64,000 bases of DNA from Pseudomonas borbori. GTDB taxonomy: Bacteria > Pseudomonadota > Gammaproteobacteria > Pseudomonadales > Pseudomonadaceae. This document shows positions 54,516 to 63,343 of the stretch, piece after piece. The notes below the pieces were generated by a model. It did no database searches, was not told the origin of the DNA, and worked only from the letters and a program-made list of their open reading frames with translations. The translations under genes and the position numbers were made by a program. Location of the stretch: positions 62,001 to 126,000 of the forward strand of contig NZ_FOWX01000003.1 in assembly GCF_900115555.1 (NCBI RefSeq). Direction: 5' to 3'. Position 1 is the first letter of the stretch. The number at the start of each line of letters is the position of its first letter.

Positions 54516-56344
54516 GCGTAGGTGCCCACTAGCTTCATGCTGTTGACGCTTTCCTGCGCCTTGAGCAGATCGGCACCGCTGTGATGGCAAAGAATCTCAC
54601 TACCGCCGGCGATGTTGCCGCGCGGTGGCGCGCTGCGGTTGCACAGGCCGTCGATGCGCACCGGGCAGCGATCGAGGAACGGACAGAGATTCGCTACGCT
54701 GGCCGGCTCGCCGATCGGCGGCAGCCCGCCTTTAGCAGCCCCGCAGTGTTCCAGCCAGCCCTGGCGCAGCTCCGGCACCGAATTGGTCAACAGGTTGGTG
54801 TAGGGGTGGAACGGCGCCTGGACGAACGCCTGCTGATCGCCGGCCTCGACCTTGTAGCCGCTGTACATCACCACTATGTCGTCGCACAGCGCACGTACGG
54901 TGGAGATGTCATGGCTGATGAACAGGTAGGAGACCCCCAGTTCGCGGCGCAGGTCGCGTAACAGTTCGAGGATCGCCGCGCCCACCACCGTATCCAGCGC
55001 CGAGGTCACTTCGTCGCAGAGGATCAGATCCGGCTCCGCCGCCAGCGCCCGCGCCAGGTTGACGCGCTGTTTCTGCCCGCCGGACAACTCGCCGGGCCGG
55101 CGTTGCGCGATGCTGGCCGGCAACTGCACCAGCTCCAGCAACTCGGCGACCCGGCGCTGCTGCTGCGCGCCCTTCATGCCGTGGTAGAAACGCAGCGGGC
55201 GACCGAGGATCTGTTCGATGCTGTGCTTTGGGTTCAGCGCCGTATCGGCATTCTGGAAGACGAACTGCACACGGCGGAACTGCTCGCGGGTACGCCCGGC
55301 CAGCGTCCTGCTGAGCGGCTGGCCGTCCAGCAGGATATGTCCAGCCGTGGTTGGCGCCAGGCCGGCGATGGCCTGCGCCAGGGTGGTTTTTCCCGACCCC
55401 GACTCGCCGATCACGCCGACCGCCGCGCCGCGCCGAATCTTCAGATCGACGTCCTGCAGCACCTTCTTGGTGCCGTAGCAAATCTCCAGACCGTGAATGT
55501 CGAGCAGCACATCCTCTTCCGTCGAAGCTGCCTCTTGATCGCCCGCGCCCTGGCGCGCCGCCGGCCTTATCGCGGCCAGCAGGCTGCGGGTATAGGGATG
55601 CTCCGGCGCGGCGAGGATCTGTTCGGTAGGGTTGTTTTCCTGAATCTGGCCGTCGCGCAGCACGACGATGCGGTCGGCCATCTGCGCCACCACCGCCAGA
55701 TCGTGGGAGACGTAAATCGCCGTGGTGCCGCGTTCGCGCACCACCTTCTTGAACGCCCGCAGCACTTCGATCTGGGTCGTGACATCCAGCGCCGTGGTCG
55801 GCTCATCCAGGATCACCAGTGCCGGATCGGTGATCAGCGCCATCGCCGCCATCAGCCTCTGCAACTGCCCACCCGAGACCTGGTGCGGATAGCGCGCGCC
55901 GATGCGTTCCGGCTCCGGCAGCGCCAGCTCGCGAAACAGCTCGACGGCCTTGGCCTGCGCCTGCTTGCGCGACAGCACGCCGTGGATCAGCGCGCTTTCG
56001 ATCACCTGATCCATGATGCTCTTGGACGGATTGAATGCCGCGGCCGCGCTCTGCGCGATATAGGCCACGGTGCGCCCGCGCAGCTTTGCCAGCTGGGCAT
56101 TCGACAGTTTCAGCACGTCGACATCACCGACCCGTACCGAGCCGCCGACGATACGGCAACCCGAGCGGGCATAACCCATCAGCGACAGCGCTATGGTGCT
56201 CTTGCCGGAACCGGACTCGCCGATCAGCGCCAGTACCTCGCCTTTGTTCAGGCTGAAATCGGCACCGTGCACGATAGGTACATCGATGCCCTCTTCGTTA
56301 CGTGCGGCCACACGCAGGCCGCTTACCCTGACGATTTCGTTCAT
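54512..56344 (-). CDS. Fused dipeptide/opine-type ABC transporter ATPase (DppD-DppF fusion)
   Basis: 610 aa containing two complete ABC ATPase domains. The first has GESGSGKSTIALSLMGY near 42 and VSGGQLQRLMAAMALITDPALVILDEPTTALD. The second has GESGSGKTTLAQAIAGL near 316 and LSGGQKQRVNLARALAAEPDLILCDEVTSALD. The end carries the oligopeptide C-terminal CPFLDRCPVRIDGLC cysteine motif. The fused form replaces the usual separate DppD and DppF. It powers the two adjacent permeases. Confidence 0.93.
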   Translation of the reverse strand: MNEIVRVSGLRVAARNEEGIDVPIVHGADFSLNKGEVLALIGESGSGKSTIALSLMGYARSGCRIVGGSVRVGDVDVLKLSNAQLAKLRGRTVAYIAQSAAAAFNPSKSIMDQVIESALIHGVLSRKQAQAKAVELFRELALPEPERIGARYPHQVSGGQLQRLMAAMALITDPALVILDEPTTALDVTTQIEVLRAFKKVVRERGTTAIYVSHDLAVVAQMADRIVVLRDGQIQENNPTEQILAAPEHPYTRSLLAAIRPAARQGAGDQEAASTEEDVLLDIHGLEICYGTKKVLQDVDLKIRRGAAVGVIGESGSGKTTLAQAIAGLAPTTAGHILLDGQPLSRTLAGRTREQFRRVQFVFQNADTALNPKHSIEQILGRPLRFYHGMKGAQQQRRVAELLELVQLPASIAQRRPGELSGGQKQRVNLARALAAEPDLILCDEVTSALDTVVGAAILELLRDLRRELGVSYLFISHDISTVRALCDDIVVMYSGYKVEAGDQQAFVQAPFHPYTNLLTNSVPELRQGWLEHCGAAKGGLPPIGEPASVANLCPFLDRCPVRIDGLCNRSAPPRGNIAGGSEILCHHSGADLLKAQESVNSMKLVGTYA

Positions 56345-56345
56345 C

Positions 56346-57260
56346 TCACTTCTCCATCTCGCGCTTGGATCGCCCGCCGAAGCTGTCGATGAGCAAGTTG
56401 ACCCCCATGGTCAGGGTGGCGATGGCGACTGCCGGTGCCAGCACGGCCGGGGCACCCGCCCAAAGGCCCTCGATGTTTTCCCGTACCAGCGAGCCCCAGT
56501 CGGCGTCCGGTGGCTGCACGCCCAGCCCAAGGAAACTCATGGCGCTGAGCAGCAGCACCACGTAGACGAAACGCAGGCCAAAGTCGGTCATCACCGGGCG
56601 CAGCATGTTCGGCAGCACTTCGACGAAGATGATGTAGGGCATGGCTTCGCCGCGGGTACGCGCAACCTGGACAAAGTCCATGGTCATCACGTTCACCGCC
56701 ACCGCACGGGCGATCCGGAAGGAACCCGGCATATAGGCGAATGCGGCCATCAGCAACAACAGCGGCACCGAGGAGCCGAACGAGGCCACCATCAGCAGGG
56801 CAAAAATCTTGTTCGGAATCGCGATCAGCGCATCCTGGGTACGGCTTATGAGTGCATCGACCCAGCCACCGGACGCGGCCGCCACCAGCGCCAGGACCAC
56901 GCCAGCCGTGCAGGCCAGCGCTGTGGCCGCCAACGCCACGCCTATGGTGAAAGGCGCGCCGTGCAACAAGCGGCTGAGGATATCCCGCCCCAGGTAGTCG
57001 GTACCCAAGGGAAACTCCAGGCTGAGCGGGCCGAAGTAGCCGTCGCTGATCATGGCGTTGGCATCGTGGGGCGCGAACAGGGGGCCGGCGACGGCCATCA
57101 GCGCCCAGAAGGTCACGATCAGCAGACCGATGACGCCGCCTACAGACAGCGAGAGCCGGCGCCGGCGGGTCCGCAGCGGCTCATTCAGGCCATCCTGCTT
57201 CAGGGCGTTATCCTTGCCGCTGCCGATGCTCGCTTTAGGTGAAATACTGTTCGGTTTCAT
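56346..57260 (-). CDS. ABC transporter permease (DppC-like)
   Basis: 304 aa. A charged N-terminus precedes five to six membrane helices. The DppC-type loop EARTRGEAMPYIIFVEVLPNM near 210 is the EAA motif that couples to the ATPase. FPLGTDYLGRDILSRLLHGAPF near 90 is the family conserved N-terminal motif. It overlaps the DppB-like gene by 4 bp at its start and lies 1 bp before the ATPase gene. Confidence 0.93.
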   Translation of the reverse strand: MKPNSISPKASIGSGKDNALKQDGLNEPLRTRRRRLSLSVGGVIGLLIVTFWALMAVAGPLFAPHDANAMISDGYFGPLSLEFPLGTDYLGRDILSRLLHGAPFTIGVALAATALACTAGVVLALVAAASGGWVDALISRTQDALIAIPNKIFALLMVASFGSSVPLLLLMAAFAYMPGSFRIARAVAVNVMTMDFVQVARTRGEAMPYIIFVEVLPNMLRPVMTDFGLRFVYVVLLLSAMSFLGLGVQPPDADWGSLVRENIEGLWAGAPAVLAPAVAIATLTMGVNLLIDSFGGRSKREMEK

Positions 57261-58210
57261 TTGCGCAGCCTCGGGTTGGATAGGATTGCACAGAGGTCAG
57301 CCAGCAGAACCAGCATCAGAAAGCCCAAGCTGAACAACATCACGCACGCCTGGATCAACGGCATGTCACGCGTGACCACACCGTTTACCATCAGCGTCGC
57401 GACGCCCGGATAGTTGAAGATCGACTCGACTATGACTACGCCGCCCAACAGGTACGACAGGCTCAGCGCCACGGCGTTGGCAATCGGCCCGATCGCATTG
57501 GGCAGCGCATGACGAAGCACCACCCGGATTGGACGTGCGCCTTTGAGTATCGCCATTTCGACATAGGAGGCGCTGAGCTGATCGACCACCGCGGCCCGCG
57601 TCATGCGCGCCATCTGCGCCGTCAGTACGCAGCACAGCGTCAGCACCGGCAACGCGTAGATGCGCACCAGCTCACCGAACGACTCGACCTCGACGCTACG
57701 CGACAGCGCCGACAGCCAGCCCAGCTTCACGGCGAAGATCAGTACCGCGATGGTGGCGATCAGGAACTCCGGCACGGAGACGGCGAACACCGCCAGCATG
57801 TTGCTGTAACGGTCGAAGATCGAACCGCGGTACATCGCCGACAGAATACCTATGGTCAGCGCCAGCGGCACCGAGACCAACGCGGTAACCGCTGCCAGTT
57901 TCAGGGTATTGGGCAGCCGGCTGGCGATCATCTCGTCGACCGGCATGCCGTTGACCAGGGAGATGCCGGGATTGCCGGTGATCAGCCCGCCCAGCCAGTT
58001 GAAGTAACGCAGGTGCACGGGTAGATCCAGGCCTAACTGCGCACGCAGCGCCGCCAGCGCTTCCGCAGTCGCCTCCTGGCCGAGCTGTTCCTGGACCGCG
58101 TCGCCCGGCAGCAGGCTGGTGAGGAAAAACACCACCAGCGACACGATAAGCAGCGTAAGCACGCCTACAGCCAACCGACCACCAACCAGGCGTGCAATAG
58201 TGCTGTTCAT
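57257..58210 (-). CDS. ABC transporter permease (DppB-like)
   Basis: 317 aa with six membrane helices. The start LVGGRLAVGVLTLLIVSLVVFFLTSLLPGDAV is the DppB N-terminal signature. The EAA loop is YVEMAILKGARPIRVVLRHALPNA near 225. It pairs with the DppC-like permease (4-bp overlap) to form the channel of a peptide or opine importer. A 12-bp stem-loop separates it from the binding-protein gene. Confidence 0.93.
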   Translation of the reverse strand: MNSTIARLVGGRLAVGVLTLLIVSLVVFFLTSLLPGDAVQEQLGQEATAEALAALRAQLGLDLPVHLRYFNWLGGLITGNPGISLVNGMPVDEMIASRLPNTLKLAAVTALVSVPLALTIGILSAMYRGSIFDRYSNMLAVFAVSVPEFLIATIAVLIFAVKLGWLSALSRSVEVESFGELVRIYALPVLTLCCVLTAQMARMTRAAVVDQLSASYVEMAILKGARPIRVVLRHALPNAIGPIANAVALSLSYLLGGVVIVESIFNYPGVATLMVNGVVTRDMPLIQACVMLFSLGFLMLVLLADLCAILSNPRLRK

Positions 58211-58230
58211 AATTCATACCTTCACTTAGT

Positions 58231-58261
58231 GACGCCGCCTGCATGACCCGCAGGCGACGCC
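58231..58261 (-). other. Intercistronic stem-loop after the binding-protein gene
   Basis: In the minus-strand RNA GGCGUCGCCUGC pairs with GCAGGCGGCGUC (12 bp including two G-U pairs) around a 7-nt loop. It lies between the binding-protein stop and the permease start. Such hairpins often keep the upstream mRNA stable so that more binding protein than permease is made. Confidence 0.7.
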
Positions 58262-58292
58262 TTGGTTATCGAGCTATCGTTGCACCAATCGC

Positions 58293-59936
58293 TCAGGCAT
58301 CCAGCCAGACGTGCTCGGCGAACATGTAGCCCATCAACCCACCGAGTGGATGAGGGGTAAGTCCTTTCAACTTGGTATTGTGGCCATCGAGGCTGCTGTT
58401 GAACTGCGAAATACCGACACCGCAGTGTTCATGCACCAGCACCTGCATATCGGCATACATCTGCTTGCGTTTGGCGTCGTCGGTTTCACCGCGCGCGGCC
58501 AGCAACAACTGGTCGAACTGTTCGTTCTTCCAGCCCGATTCGTTGTTGCCGGCGTCGGACTTGAAGAACAGGCTGAACAACAAGTCGGCGGTCGGACGCG
58601 CACCGATGTTGCCGAAGCCCAGCGGATGCTTCATCCAGTGATTGGACCAGTAGCCGTCCGCCGGCACCCGCTTGATATCGAGCTTGAGGCCGATCTGCTG
58701 TCCCGAGAGCTGCAGCAACTGCGCGATGTCCAGCGAGCCGGTAGCGGCTTCGGACGCCACGAGAGGCAGGGAACGCCCGGCCATGCCGGATTTCTGCAGG
58801 TGAAACTTGGCCTTCTCCGGGTCGTACTCACGTTGTGGCAGACCGGCGAAATAGTAACGATTGCTGGGGGCGATCGGCTGGTCGTTGGCGATCTTGCCGT
58901 AGCCACGGAAGGCAGCCCGATTGATCTGTTTGCGATCGAGCAGATGCTTCATCGCCAGGACGAAATCCGGGTTCTGCACCGGGCCCAGATCATCGCGCAT
59001 GATCAGGTTGGTATAGCCACCGGTCGGGGTCTCCATCAACTCTACGTTGGCACTGTCCTGAATGCGCGAAACCGAACGCGGATTGATCGGGTTGATCAGG
59101 TCCACATCGCCGGCGAGCAGGGCACTGATGCGAGCGGCCTCGTCCGGAATCGAGAAGAACTCGATTTCGTCGAGGTAGGGCAGGCCCGGCTTCCAATAGC
59201 TGTCGTTGCGCGCGGCAATCGAGCGCACACCCGGCTGGAATTCCGCGCATTTGAAAGGCCCGGTGCCGTTGGCGAGGGCGAAATCGGTGGTGCCGTCACG
59301 CACGATGAGGAAGTGCGTGGTGGCGAGGATGGCCGGCAGGTCGGCGTTCGGGCTGGCCAAGCGGATCTGCAGCTCATGCGGCCCAACGGCCTTCACCTCC
59401 TCGAACTGCTGCGCGATGGTCAGCACCTTGGAGCCAGTTTCCGGCAGCTTGTGGCGGGTCAACGAATAGACGACGTCGGCCGAGGTGAATGGCTTGCCAT
59501 CGTGGAATACCACGTCCTTGCGCAGCTTGATGGTCCAGGAGATCGCGTCGGCTGTATCGAACGACTCCGCCAGGGCCATCTGCGGCGCCAGTTGCGCGTC
59601 CAGGACCGCCAAACCGTTATAGAACATGTTGTGACGACAGTAGTCGGTGTAGTTACCGCCCTTGGCCGGGTCCAGCGTATCGGCGGTCGAGCTGGTCGCA
59701 GTGGCGACCTTGATACGGCCACCGCGCTTGCCTTTGCCCGTGCTTGCGGAGGTTGCGGCGAACACTTGGCCGGCCGAGCCGAACAGGCTGCCGGCGCCTG
59801 CCACCGCCACCCCAGCCAGCCCCAACATGCGCAGCGCGTCACGGCGTGACATGCCCCGGTTGAGCCCTTCGAAGACACGCAGGCTTTCTTGACCTGTGAT
59901 CAGCTGAGAGTCGATTTTGTTTTTATTGTCAGTCAT
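58293..59936 (-). CDS. Tat-exported peptide/opine-type ABC substrate-binding protein
   Basis: 547 aa, SBP family 5. A twin-arginine signal SRRDALRMLG (Arg31 and Arg32) is followed by a hydrophobic stretch and cleavage near ASA or FAA. The mature domain has DTLDPAKGGNYTDYCRHNMFYNGLAVLD, SWTIKLRKDVVFHDGKPFTSADVVYSL (the family 5 signature), and a late GFGNIGARPTADLLFSLFF. It binds peptides or similar amino-acid derivatives and delivers them to the DppBC-like permeases. Tat export suggests folding before export. It lies 85 bp downstream of the FAD oxidase gene. Confidence 0.92.
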   Translation of the reverse strand: MTDNKNKIDSQLITGQESLRVFEGLNRGMSRRDALRMLGLAGVAVAGAGSLFGSAGQVFAATSASTGKGKRGGRIKVATATSSTADTLDPAKGGNYTDYCRHNMFYNGLAVLDAQLAPQMALAESFDTADAISWTIKLRKDVVFHDGKPFTSADVVYSLTRHKLPETGSKVLTIAQQFEEVKAVGPHELQIRLASPNADLPAILATTHFLIVRDGTTDFALANGTGPFKCAEFQPGVRSIAARNDSYWKPGLPYLDEIEFFSIPDEAARISALLAGDVDLINPINPRSVSRIQDSANVELMETPTGGYTNLIMRDDLGPVQNPDFVLAMKHLLDRKQINRAAFRGYGKIANDQPIAPSNRYYFAGLPQREYDPEKAKFHLQKSGMAGRSLPLVASEAATGSLDIAQLLQLSGQQIGLKLDIKRVPADGYWSNHWMKHPLGFGNIGARPTADLLFSLFFKSDAGNNESGWKNEQFDQLLLAARGETDDAKRKQMYADMQVLVHEHCGVGISQFNSSLDGHNTKLKGLTPHPLGGLMGYMFAEHVWLDA

Positions 59937-60021
59937 ATCAGTTCTTCCTTTCGAAATTGATAAGGCTCGGGTGCTCGCTCATTGGCGAAGCGTTTCTACA
60001 ACGTGACGCAACTGCATAAAT

Positions 60022-61296
60022 TCAGTGTAAGTAGTCCTGCAACCGGTAATACGCACCTACCACCGGCAGGAACCAGGGCTTGCCGAAATGCCCGGGAATC
60101 GCTGGCCAACTCAGCTCGCCCCAGGGGTTCGCCTCGGCCTTGCCATCCATCACCTCGGCCATCACCTGGCCCATGTGCACCGACATCTGCACGCCATGGC
60201 CGCTGTAACCCATGGAGTGGTACACGCCGCCATGCTGGCCGGCGCGTGGCAGGCGGTCCGCGGTCATGTCCACCAGCCCGCCCCAGCAGTAATCGACCTT
60301 GACATGGGCCAACTGCGGGAACATCTGCACCATCGCCGCGTGCAGCACCTTGCCGCTCTTGGCGTCGGAATTGCCGCCGGACATGGCGAAGCGCGCCCGA
60401 CCGCCGAACAGCAGACGGTTGTCCGGGGTCACCCGGAAGTAGTTGCCGATCATGCGGCTGGTGACGTACGAACGCTGTTGCGGCAGCAGGCGGTCGATCA
60501 GCTCTTTGGGCAGCACTTCGGTGGCGATGATGAAGCTGCCCACCGGCACTATCCGCCGCCGATACCAACCCAGGCCGCCATGTTGACTGGCGCCGGTCGC
60601 CATCAGAATTTGCCCGGTCTGCAGGCTGCCCCGGCTGGTATCGACCCGATAGCCACCGGCCTCGGCCTTCCAGCCCTGCACGGTGGTCTGCTGGTAGATC
60701 AGCGCGCCGTGCCGCGCCGCCGCCTCGGCCAGGCCGACACCGAAGCGCCCGACATGCATCTGCACGCCGTTACGCTGCAGTAGGCCGCCATAGAATTGGG
60801 CCGAGTCGACTTCGGCGCGGGCTTCTTCGGCGGACAGCAGCTCGACTTCGGCATCGACCTCGCGGCGAATCAATTCGCAGGTTCGCGCCAGCCCTTCGTA
60901 ATGTTGGGGCTTGGCGGCCAGCTTGAGCTTGCCGCTACGCCTAAAGTCGCAGGCGATCTGTTCCTGCTCGACCAGCGTGACCACGCTCTGCACCGCACTT
61001 TCGTAGGCCTGGTAATAGACCCGCGCCTTGTCGGCACCGAGGCTGGCGACGAGGCCGCTGTAGTCCTGGGCGACCCCGGTGTTGCAATGCCCACCGTTGC
61101 GCCCGGAGGCCTCACCGACCACCCGTCCCGCTTCCAGCACCGCCACGCTCGCACCCTTCAGGGCCAGCGCCCGGGCCGCCGACAGACCGGTAAAACCGCC
61201 GCCGACGACGACAACATCGACTCGCGCCGGCAGCGCGCCGGTCTGAGCGCCGGTGAACGCCGGTGCGGTATCGAGCCAGTAGGACTCACTGCGCAT
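60022..61296 (-). CDS. FAD-dependent amine/amino-acid oxidase (DAO family, PuuB-like)
   Basis: 424 aa. The FAD site is VDVVVVGGGFTGLSAARALALKGASVAVLEAG near residue 30. The conserved SGRNGGHCNTGVAQD block follows, and the C-terminus has YSGHGVQMSVHMGQVMAEVMDG. It resembles gamma-glutamylputrescine oxidase and N-substituted amino-acid oxidases that use FAD. The likely job is to oxidise the imported compound. It is preceded by a HAD gene (39 bp) and followed by the transporter. Confidence 0.9.
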   Translation of the reverse strand: MRSESYWLDTAPAFTGAQTGALPARVDVVVVGGGFTGLSAARALALKGASVAVLEAGRVVGEASGRNGGHCNTGVAQDYSGLVASLGADKARVYYQAYESAVQSVVTLVEQEQIACDFRRSGKLKLAAKPQHYEGLARTCELIRREVDAEVELLSAEEARAEVDSAQFYGGLLQRNGVQMHVGRFGVGLAEAAARHGALIYQQTTVQGWKAEAGGYRVDTSRGSLQTGQILMATGASQHGGLGWYRRRIVPVGSFIIATEVLPKELIDRLLPQQRSYVTSRMIGNYFRVTPDNRLLFGGRARFAMSGGNSDAKSGKVLHAAMVQMFPQLAHVKVDYCWGGLVDMTADRLPRAGQHGGVYHSMGYSGHGVQMSVHMGQVMAEVMDGKAEANPWGELSWPAIPGHFGKPWFLPVVGAYYRLQDYLH

Positions 61297-61335
61297 GGCT
61301 AACCCCTTATCAAGTTGAGAAGTGACGATCGCGGC

Positions 61336-62004
61336 TCAGAGGCCGACCAGGCCGGCCAGCCCGCCGATATCGGCGATCTGCCGGTAGTTGTAGCAGGCGT
61401 TGCCCGGCTGCTCATGGCCGCGGGCGACGAAGGCCTTGTTCTTGATCTTCATGTCTTCGGCCGGCATCAGGTCGTAGCGGAAGCTCGAGGACACGTGCAG
61501 CACGTCCTCCGGACCGCAACCGAGGTTGTCGAGCATGTATTCGAAGGCTTGCAGGCGCGGCTTGTAGGCCTGGGCTTGCTGAGCGGTGAACACCTTGTGG
61601 AAAGGCACGCCCAGCTTGTCGACGTTGGACATGATCTGCTCGTCCATGGCGTTGGAGAAGATCACCAGCGGGATCTTGTCGGCGATCTTCGCCAGGCCGG
61701 CGGTCACGTCGGGATGCGGGCCCCAGGTCGGCACGGCGTTGTAGTAGAGCTGGCCTTCGCCGCGATATTCGATGCCCCAGCGCTTGCACAGGCGCGACAT
61801 GGCGGTATCGAGAATTTCATCATATGGCCGCCAGTCACCCATCACCTGGTCCAGGCGATAGGCGGTGAAATCCTTGACGAACTGGTCCATCTGCTCAGGG
61901 GCAATGCGATCGGCGAACAGCTCGCGCGTCAGGGGGCCCATCTGGAAGTTGGTCAGCGTGCCGTAGCAGTCGAAGGTGATGTACTTGGGGCGCAGAAAGC
62001 TCAT
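61336..62004 (-). CDS. HAD hydrolase of the type II haloacid-dehalogenase group
   Basis: 222 aa. Nucleophile Asp12 in TFDCYGTLTNF, SN pair in IFSNAMDE, Lys in AYKPRLQAFEYML and a motif IV-like HVSSSFRYDLMPAEDM. True L-2-haloacid dehalogenases have SSNxxD here; this reads SSSFRYD, so dehalogenation is uncertain and a phosphatase role is possible. It is the first gene of the HAD-FAD oxidase-ABC unit; its promoter must lie in the 62005-62272 stretch, downstream of a terminator. Confidence 0.88.
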   Translation of the reverse strand: MSFLRPKYITFDCYGTLTNFQMGPLTRELFADRIAPEQMDQFVKDFTAYRLDQVMGDWRPYDEILDTAMSRLCKRWGIEYRGEGQLYYNAVPTWGPHPDVTAGLAKIADKIPLVIFSNAMDEQIMSNVDKLGVPFHKVFTAQQAQAYKPRLQAFEYMLDNLGCGPEDVLHVSSSFRYDLMPAEDMKIKNKAFVARGHEQPGNACYNYRQIADIGGLAGLVGL

Positions 62005-62272
62005 TTGGGCAGTCCTGAAAGTTCGTTGATAAAAGCGACGATACGTCGCAGCACCACGACTTCATTACAGCACCGTGAACCCAGCATATGACGTTAAAAG
62101 CGCGAGCCACCCAACATAAACCACCGTTTTGCCGGCCACGCTCAGCAGACTTTGCGGGGCACTCCAGAACAGGGCATTTCCAGGCTATACGCACCCTTCC
62201 GGGTCACGAATGCCTCTTCTAAAAGTAAGTGTAGACCGCTGCGTCCGCAGAAAATGCGCCCGGCAAAAACGC
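62005..62272. other. Gene-free promoter region of the HAD-oxidase-transporter unit
   Basis: About 270 bp with no gene, between the ghrA-unit terminator and the HAD start. It is somewhat richer in A/T than the flanking genes. I see no firm operator. Together with the terminator and the 105 bp beyond it, it fills the 403-bp gap before the ghrA stop. Confidence 0.55.
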
Positions 62273-62302
62273 AAAACGGGCACCTCCCGAAGGAAGCACC
62301 CG
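62273..62302 (-). terminator. Rho-independent terminator after the ghrA copy 2 gene
   Basis: The minus-strand RNA has an 11-bp stem (CGGGTGCTTCC / GGAGGTGCCCG with wobble pairs) closed by a TTCG tetraloop and followed by TTTTGCGTTTTT. It ends the dehydratase-ghrA transcript 106 bp after its stop. Confidence 0.88.
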
Positions 62303-62407
62303 TGTCATGAGTAGCCGCGATGATTCGCGCACTACCCGGCGCGATCATCGGTCAGCACAATCAGCTGCGGCGCGAGGTGGAACGTCGCGCGATCCCGGCG
62401 GCTCGAC

Positions 62408-63334
62408 TCAATAACCGCGGGAGCGATCGATAACGTTCAAGAGCGCCTCGCCGCGCTGATGCCGGCGAAGATTATCCAGCAGGATCGGCGCGGCCGATTC
62501 AGGCTGGGTCATGCTCGCCACATGGGGAGTCAGGAATACCCGCGGATGGGCCCAGAAGGGATGCTCGGCCGGCAGCGGCTCGGGATCGGTCACGTCGAGA
62601 ATCGCGCGGGACAGTTGGCCCGAATCCAGCGCTTCGAGCAGATCGGCATCCACCAAATGCGGACCGCGGCCGACGTTGATCAGCGAGGCCCCGGCGGGCA
62701 ACGCCGAGAACAGCTTGCGGTTCAGGATACCCTTGGTCGCCGACGTCAGCGGCACCAGACAAATCAGGATGTCGCAACCCTTGAGGAAGTGCTGCAACTG
62801 ATCGGGGCCAGCGAAACTCTCGACGTTATCCAAGTGACGCAGCGAACGATTCCAACCGCGCAACCTGAAACCGTAGTTCGCCAGCCGCTGCAGAACGGCA
62901 CTGCCGAGCGAGCCCATGCCCATGACGCCGATCGTGCGCGCCGAGGCAGGCGGCACTTCGAGCGGGTCCCAGGTACGCGCCGCCTTCGCCGCCACATAGT
63001 CGAAGAAGTCGCGGTGAAGGGCCAGCACGGCGAGGCTGACATATTCCACCATGCCGTCGATGATGCCGGGCTCGACCATCCTGACGATGGGAATGTGCTT
63101 GGGTACGGCGGAAAAGTCGACATGATCGACCCCGGCTCCCGAGGAAAAAAACACCTTCAGCCGAGGCAGCTTGGCGATGAACTCCGCCGGCGCCTGCCAG
63201 GCTATCAGGTATTCGACCTCGTCGAGGTTGCCGGCGTCAGGCCAGACCCGGAAGTCGAGTTCGGGGGCATGCTCGGCGAAGTAGCTCGCCCAAGCGGCCG
63301 CACGGGGTGCATCTGATCGATAGAGAATGCTCAT
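62408..63334 (-). CDS. ghrA: Glyoxylate/hydroxypyruvate reductase A type dehydrogenase (copy 2)
   Basis: 308 aa, same length and plan as the copy at 39344-40270. The NAD(P) loop here is complete (VMGMGSLGSAV). Catalytic Arg in NVGRGPHLVDADL, Glu in DPEPLPAEHPF and His in TPHVASMTQPESA are present. The shared ends DNLRRHQRGE and ID-R-GY show recent common ancestry. It follows the dehydratase by 9 bp in an operon, suggesting reduction of a 2-oxo acid product. Confidence 0.9.
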   Translation of the reverse strand: MSILYRSDAPRAAAWASYFAEHAPELDFRVWPDAGNLDEVEYLIAWQAPAEFIAKLPRLKVFFSSGAGVDHVDFSAVPKHIPIVRMVEPGIIDGMVEYVSLAVLALHRDFFDYVAAKAARTWDPLEVPPASARTIGVMGMGSLGSAVLQRLANYGFRLRGWNRSLRHLDNVESFAGPDQLQHFLKGCDILICLVPLTSATKGILNRKLFSALPAGASLINVGRGPHLVDADLLEALDSGQLSRAILDVTDPEPLPAEHPFWAHPRVFLTPHVASMTQPESAAPILLDNLRRHQRGEALLNVIDRSRGY

Positions 63335-63343
63335 ATTGAAGTC

